A stretch of 11,386 nt of DNA. Origin: Moraxella lacunata (lineage in GTDB: Bacteria > Pseudomonadota > Gammaproteobacteria > Pseudomonadales > Moraxellaceae). Numbering within the stretch: position 1 is the first letter of the stretch; every line of letters begins with the position of its first letter. A program made the translations under genes and the position numbers. The DNA is taken from assembly GCF_002027545.1 (NCBI RefSeq), contig NZ_MXAN01000042.1:1-11386 (forward strand), read 5' to 3'. Below are positions 8,390 through 11,386 of the stretch, piece by piece. A model generated the notes under the pieces. That model was not told where the DNA came from. It saw nothing but the letters and a program-made list of their open reading frames with translations, and ran no database searches.

Positions 8390-9355
8390 ATGGTCAAACC
8401 CATAAAAATACAAACCTTAGATGACATTTTGGCAGACATGGGGCAACCTGTGTCTGCTAAAACTTTTGATAACAAGAATAACAATACGGACAATCAAAAT
8501 ACCAAAAAATCCGATAAAACGGACGATAAAAACAGCAATACATACCAACAATCCGATGACAATTTTTTATCCGATAAACCAAAAAATTTAACCAACACCG
8601 CCAAACAACCTTTTAAAAAATCTAAAAAAATAGTTAAAAACACCCAAAATTCCAACTCCCAAACCGATACGCCAACACCCACACGCAAACGCAAATCCCA
8701 AAAAAGCGATGACAAGCCGTCCGCGGTGGATTTGTTATTAAAAGACAACAGTCAAACGGTGCTTGATGATAATTCTTTAAAACTACTCAGCCAAGTGGAA
8801 ATTGAAAAATTACAACTTCCCGACAAAGAAACCCGCTATTTGCGTTGGCTGGCGTTTTATTATTTATCCAAAAAAGAGTTATCTCGCCACGAACTCAAAG
8901 CCAAGCTCATCGCCAAAGACTGCGACCCACAGGCGGTAGATGAACTGCTTGATGAATTTGCCGAAAAAGGCTATCAGTCCGACACACGCTGTGCGACCAT
9001 GCTTGTGCGTGAAACGGTACGTAAAGGGCGTGGCGTGCGGTATCTGACGGACAGCCTAAAAAAAGCAGGGCTTGACGTCAAAGATTTTGGTGGTATGGAC
9101 GAACTGATTGCCATGAGTGATGTGGACAGCGTGGCAGATGGTACGATTTTGGACGATGATAACAAGGGTGATGACAGGGACGATGAGATAAACTGGCTAA
9201 AACTTGCCGTAGAAGCTCGCTGTAAAAAATATGGCAATACCATCCCAAAAGACCCCAAAGAAAAAGCCCGCCAACTGCGATTTTTGCAGTATCGAGGCTT
9301 TGACATGGGCGTGTGTTTTGATGCGTTAAAGATGAATTTGGGGGATTTTGAGTAA
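8390..9355 (+). CDS. recX: RecX-family regulator of RecA, with a long N-terminal extension
   Basis: RecX binds RecA filaments and limits or modulates their activity. The conserved three-helix-repeat region occupies roughly residues 147-321: YLRWLAFYYLSKKELSRHEL, then EKGYQSDTRCATMLVRE, RKGRGVRYLTDSLKKAGLD, and a C-terminal KARQLRFLQYRGFDM segment, which aligns well with E. coli RecX. Two things are odd. First, about 145 residues precede the core, many of them low-complexity and rich in Asn, Asp, Lys, Ser, Thr and Gln; typical RecX is about 150-170 residues in all. Second, an acidic insert of about 34 residues (about 232-265) separates the last two repeats. The start is 5 bases after the recA stop, with no Shine-Dalgarno sequence next to it, which suggests translation coupled to recA. 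I see no internal ATG with a good ribosome binding site just before the core, so the extension is probably translated. Confidence 0.9.
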   Translation: MVKPIKIQTLDDILADMGQPVSAKTFDNKNNNTDNQNTKKSDKTDDKNSNTYQQSDDNFLSDKPKNLTNTAKQPFKKSKKIVKNTQNSNSQTDTPTPTRKRKSQKSDDKPSAVDLLLKDNSQTVLDDNSLKLLSQVEIEKLQLPDKETRYLRWLAFYYLSKKELSRHELKAKLIAKDCDPQAVDELLDEFAEKGYQSDTRCATMLVRETVRKGRGVRYLTDSLKKAGLDVKDFGGMDELIAMSDVDSVADGTILDDDNKGDDRDDEINWLKLAVEARCKKYGNTIPKDPKEKARQLRFLQYRGFDMGVCFDALKMNLGDFE

Positions 9356-9376
9356 AGGTGATTTCAACTAAACCAG

Positions 9377-10711
9377 TCAGACCCGCCTATCACGGTAGTC
9401 CATCAGCCCTGTCGCCACCACTTCTAAAAGCTGTGAATCTTGGTGCGTGGCAACGGTTCGAATGAGTCGTGACGGCGAGTGCGTGAGCGTATTGGTCAGG
9501 CGATGAGCAAATTCATCCAACACCGTCATCATGTCATCACCCTGTGCCAGACGGTGTTTGGCGTGTGACAGCAGTCGGTTCTTATGCTCGTCCGCCATCA
9601 TGCGATAATCAGCAATATAACGTCTGGCGGACAGCAGTTGCATTTGGCTCTCGATACTTAGGGTCAGCTGACTGACCATCAGCTCCGCCTCTACCGCCGC
9701 TTGTTTTCGCTCTTCTAGGTTGCCTGCGATGACGTGCTGTAAATCATCCACCGAATACAGATAAACATCATCAAATCCGCCCACCGCAGGGTCGATGTCT
9801 CGTGGCACCGCCAAATCCACCAATAGCAACGGGCGATGACGACGCACCTTTTGGGCATGCTTGACCATCTCTGTGCTAATCAGCGTATCCATGCTACCGC
9901 TACAACTGCTCACCACATCGGCACGGCTTAGCACCTGCCCCAGACTGTCCAGCCCCACGCACTCAACATGCACTGACCGCCCTGCATTCTCTACCATTTG
10001 TACCAGCTCATCTTTGAGCAGTTCGGCACGCTGTGGACTGCGATTGGCGATGATGATGTTTTTCATGCCAAGGCTTGCCACGTTATGAGCGACAAGGCGG
10101 TTCATCTCGCCTGCTGCCACCATCAGTAGCGTGGTATTCTCTGGCTTGTCAAATATCTGCGTAACCAGTTTGGCGGTCGCAAACCCTAACGTGACCGCCT
10201 GCTGTCCAACTTTGCTATCACGGCGGACACTGCGTGCTGACGCAAAAATCTGCTGAGTGAGCCAATGAAAATCACTGCCCACCCCACTCACTGCCTGCGA
10301 CTGTGATACCGCTTGTCTGATTTGCCCTAGAATCTGTGGCTCGCCCAGTATCATCGAATCTAGCCCTGACGCCACACGAAGCCAGTGGTTTAATGCACGG
10401 TTGTTCTCATAAATGTACAAAAAAGGCGAAATGTCATCTAGTGCCACGCCCTTAAACTCGGCAAGCCACGACCGCACTCGCCCTGCCTGCACGCTCACGT
10501 CATCGTCATCATTGACCGCTTGCCACTCATCATCAAACCCCACATAAATCTCACTGCGGTTACAAGTAGAGACGATGACCGCCCCCGAGACCGATTCATC
10601 AAGACGGCGAATGTCAGTAATCGCCTGTGGCAAATCCGAGCCGAACGACAACCGCTCTCGCAAAGCGACAGGGGCGGTTTTGTGATTGACTCCGATGACG
10701 GCTAATTTCAT
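9377..10711 (-). CDS. hemA: Glutamyl-tRNA reductase
   Basis: HemA reduces glutamyl-tRNA(Glu) with NADPH to glutamate-1-semialdehyde, the first committed step of the C5 pathway to haem. From the chosen start the protein has 444 residues. The N-terminal catalytic domain opens with MKLAVIGVNHKTAPVALRER. It carries the thioester-forming Cys50 in VSTCNRSEIY and the signature GLDSMILGEPQILGQIRQA (116-134). The NADPH domain follows, with AAGEM (199-203), IIANRS (219-224) and LLLVDLAVPRDIDP. A helical dimerisation domain ends the protein. The reading frame is open back to 10822, but the first ATG there lies upstream of the best promoter, and its extra 37 residues are hydrophobic and foreign to the family. 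The ATG at 10711 is therefore the likely start, although it lacks a clear Shine-Dalgarno sequence. The gene converges on recX with a 21-base gap and no visible terminator. Confidence 0.96.
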   Translation of the reverse strand: MKLAVIGVNHKTAPVALRERLSFGSDLPQAITDIRRLDESVSGAVIVSTCNRSEIYVGFDDEWQAVNDDDDVSVQAGRVRSWLAEFKGVALDDISPFLYIYENNRALNHWLRVASGLDSMILGEPQILGQIRQAVSQSQAVSGVGSDFHWLTQQIFASARSVRRDSKVGQQAVTLGFATAKLVTQIFDKPENTTLLMVAAGEMNRLVAHNVASLGMKNIIIANRSPQRAELLKDELVQMVENAGRSVHVECVGLDSLGQVLSRADVVSSCSGSMDTLISTEMVKHAQKVRRHRPLLLVDLAVPRDIDPAVGGFDDVYLYSVDDLQHVIAGNLEERKQAAVEAELMVSQLTLSIESQMQLLSARRYIADYRMMADEHKNRLLSHAKHRLAQGDDMMTVLDEFAHRLTNTLTHSPSRLIRTVATHQDSQLLEVVATGLMDYRDRRV

Positions 10712-10763
10712 GACAGCTATATTTGGTGGATAAAAATAAAACAAACAGATGATGAAACGGATT

Positions 10764-10793
10764 ATTATAACACCATTTGCCAAAAACACACAA
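10764..10793 (-). promoter_or_regulatory. Probable hemA promoter
   Basis: On the minus strand a perfect TATAAT (10769-10764) is preceded by TG one base upstream (extended -10), and by TTGTGT (10793-10788) 18 bases away. Transcription would start near 10757, about 45 bases before the HemA ATG at 10711. This position argues against the longer upstream HemA start at 10822. Confidence 0.55.
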
Positions 10794-10853
10794 AAAATGG
10801 GGGTTTTTATGAAACTTTTCAATCAAAACACACACTTTGACAAAATCAATCGT

Positions 10854-10882
10854 TTTAAATGGGCATTTACCCATGCTAAAAT
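10854..10882 (+). promoter_or_regulatory. Possible promoter of an orphan plus-strand transcript
   Basis: TTTAAA (10854-10859) and TAAAAT (10877-10882) are 17 bases apart, and a TG one base before the -10 gives TGCTAAAAT, the same extended -10 as the likely recA promoter. Transcription would start near 10889. A perfect TTGACA at 10837-10842 is badly spaced for this -10. Confidence 0.35.
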
Positions 10883-10888
10883 ACACCC

Positions 10889-11073
10889 CACCCCTCAAAA
10901 CCTAACCGCAAACAATCCTAGGCTAGGACATGATGAGTTTTTTAAAAATTATCATTTTTTTCTCCTTTTATCCTTGAAAAAATCCACCCCATCCCTATTT
11001 AGAATAACATAACAATAATAATCATCGTAACCTTTCCTCAACCCACTGCCCCTCCTTCAGTGGGTCTTTTTTT
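10889..11073 (+). ncRNA. Candidate small RNA or leader transcript of unknown function
   Basis: A possible promoter at 10854-10882 and a clear Rho-independent terminator at 11041-11073 define a plus-strand transcript of about 185 bases with no recognised gene. It does not show the conserved features of 6S RNA, tmRNA, RNase P RNA or SRP RNA that I can recall. Inside it, a tiny reading frame (ATG at 10930 or 10933, stop at 10975-10977) follows TAGGA and would encode a very hydrophobic peptide, MSFLKIIIFFSFYP from the second ATG. An AT-rich hairpin (10930-10955) followed by seven T lies in the same place. The terminator is the strong part of this call; the start and function are inference. Confidence 0.3.
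11041..11073 (+). terminator. Rho-independent terminator
   Basis: A perfect 8-bp stem, ACCCACTG (11041-11048) with CAGTGGGT (11058-11065), encloses a 9-base pyrimidine loop and is followed one base later by seven T (11067-11073). The T run makes it directional on the plus strand. No plus-strand protein gene precedes it after recX, so it probably ends an unannotated transcript. Confidence 0.85.
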
Positions 11074-11170
11074 GCCTGTATATAAAATTGACGAATTATT
11101 GTACAGATTTATTCTATTGCCACAATACATTTGATTTACACTCAACCAACTTGATATTTACCACGGGTTT

Positions 11171-11235
11171 GTAGGGGTGTGCTGAGCACACCCTTGATGA
11201 CATTACCGTGCAGGGCGTACACAGCACGTCCCTAC
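11171..11235. repeat. 65-bp imperfect inverted repeat, REP/MITE-like element
   Basis: Two 23-base arms (11171-11193 and 11213-11235) match at 18 of 23 positions when one is reverse-complemented. They begin and end GTAGGG/CCCTAC and enclose a 19-base centre. Each arm is itself palindromic: the left one contains GGGTGTGC-TGA-GCACACCC, and the right one a weaker GGGCGT/ACGTCCC hairpin. This two-hairpin layout is typical of small repeated palindromic elements spread between genes in many proteobacteria. No transposase is present. Copy number in the genome cannot be seen from one window. Confidence 0.65.
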
Positions 11236-11328
11236 ATCCAAACATCATTGCGTTTGTAGTAATTTTAAAGTTTATTGGGTATATGCCAATTTTTTTGGTA
11301 ATTTTTACATTAAAATTGTTTCAAAACA

Positions 11329-11358
11329 TTGCAACTGTTTGGCATTTCATCTTATAAT
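11329..11358 (+). promoter_or_regulatory. Probable promoter of the gene at the right edge
   Basis: TTGCAA (11329-11334) and a perfect TATAAT (11353-11358) are 18 bases apart. The predicted transcription start near 11365 lies only about four bases before the ATG at 11369, so the message would be leaderless or nearly so unless another promoter is used. Confidence 0.55.
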
Positions 11359-11368
11359 AAGGCACTTT

Positions 11369-11386
11369 ATGAACCGCACCCCAAAA
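11369..11386 (+). CDS. Start of an unidentified gene, cut by the window edge
   Basis: An ATG at 11369 opens a reading frame of six visible codons (MNRTPK) that runs off the window. It is supported by the promoter just upstream and by AAGG (11359-11362), which sits six bases before the ATG and could act as a ribosome binding site if transcription starts further upstream. Too little is visible to name a product. Confidence 0.4.

Larger units (their letters stand above)
10712..11368. other. Long intergenic region between hemA and the next gene
   Basis: No convincing protein gene lies in these 657 AT-rich bases. They hold the hemA promoter, a possible plus-strand promoter (10854-10882), a strong plus-strand terminator (11041-11073), an inverted-repeat element (11171-11235) and the promoter of the rightmost gene. 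I see no recognisable function in 11074-11170 or 11236-11328, apart from an 8-base GTTTGTAG at 11252-11259 that repeats 11167-11174. Confidence 0.7.

Noticed and set aside
8460..8660. A-rich repetitive DNA in the 5' part of recX, with three copies of ATCCGAT, considered as a phase-variable repeat tract
   Set aside because: The copies are irregularly spaced and not in tandem, so slippage is unlikely; it fits a low-complexity linker coding sequence.
9356..9376. A terminator between the convergent recX and hemA genes
   Set aside because: The 21-base gap contains no inverted repeat or T run.
10712..10822. A 37-residue N-terminal extension of HemA starting at 10822
   Set aside because: The extension is hydrophobic and absent from the family, the canonical HemA start follows at 10711, and the best promoter lies inside the extension.
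10749..11012. Plus-strand frame of 87 codons opposite the hemA leader
   Set aside because: It overlaps the hemA promoter, has no ribosome binding site, low-complexity composition and no recognisable domain.
11274..11296. Short ATTGG/CCAAT hairpin followed by a T run, resembling a terminator
   Set aside because: The stem is only five AT-rich base pairs and there is no gene in front of it; it is too weak to call.

Overview
The window looks like ordinary chromosome from a gammaproteobacterium of the Moraxellaceae, most likely a Moraxella or close relative. This rests on moderately AT-rich DNA, strongly gammaproteobacterial RecA and HemA proteins, and a recA-recX pair without a visible LexA box. 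The genus is inference; no 16S or other marker is present.

Layout. A minus-strand gene for a 3-hydroxyisobutyryl-CoA hydrolase-type enzyme (60-1130) is divergent from a plus-strand yaaA peroxide-stress gene (1298-2080), with two back-to-back sigma70-like promoters between them. A well-formed promoter at 2218-2246 then starts a tight four-gene export operon (2277-7244): a TolC-type outer-membrane channel, a HlyD-type periplasmic adaptor and two ABC-2 type permeases. No ATP-binding subunit is present. recA (7293-8384) follows, with a probable promoter overlapping the stop codon of the second permease. recX lies 5 bases after recA and has a long, low-complexity N-terminal extension. hemA (minus strand, 9377-10711) converges on recX.

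The 657 bases right of hemA hold the hemA promoter, a plausible plus-strand transcription unit of about 185 bases that ends in a clear Rho-independent terminator (11041-11073) but has no recognisable gene, a 65-bp imperfect inverted repeat resembling a small non-autonomous repeat element (11171-11235), and a strong promoter immediately before the first codons of a gene cut by the window edge.

How the genes work together. The TolC/HlyD/permease set should form a trans-envelope exporter, powered by an ATPase encoded elsewhere or by an unknown means. RecX modulates RecA filaments. HemA makes the tetrapyrrole precursor glutamate-1-semialdehyde. The hydrolase and YaaA are single-gene units. Most of the window is conserved housekeeping DNA. 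The parts most worth a second look are the exporter without an ATPase, the extended RecX, and the orphan transcript with the inverted repeat beside it. I did not find a convincing wholly new system.
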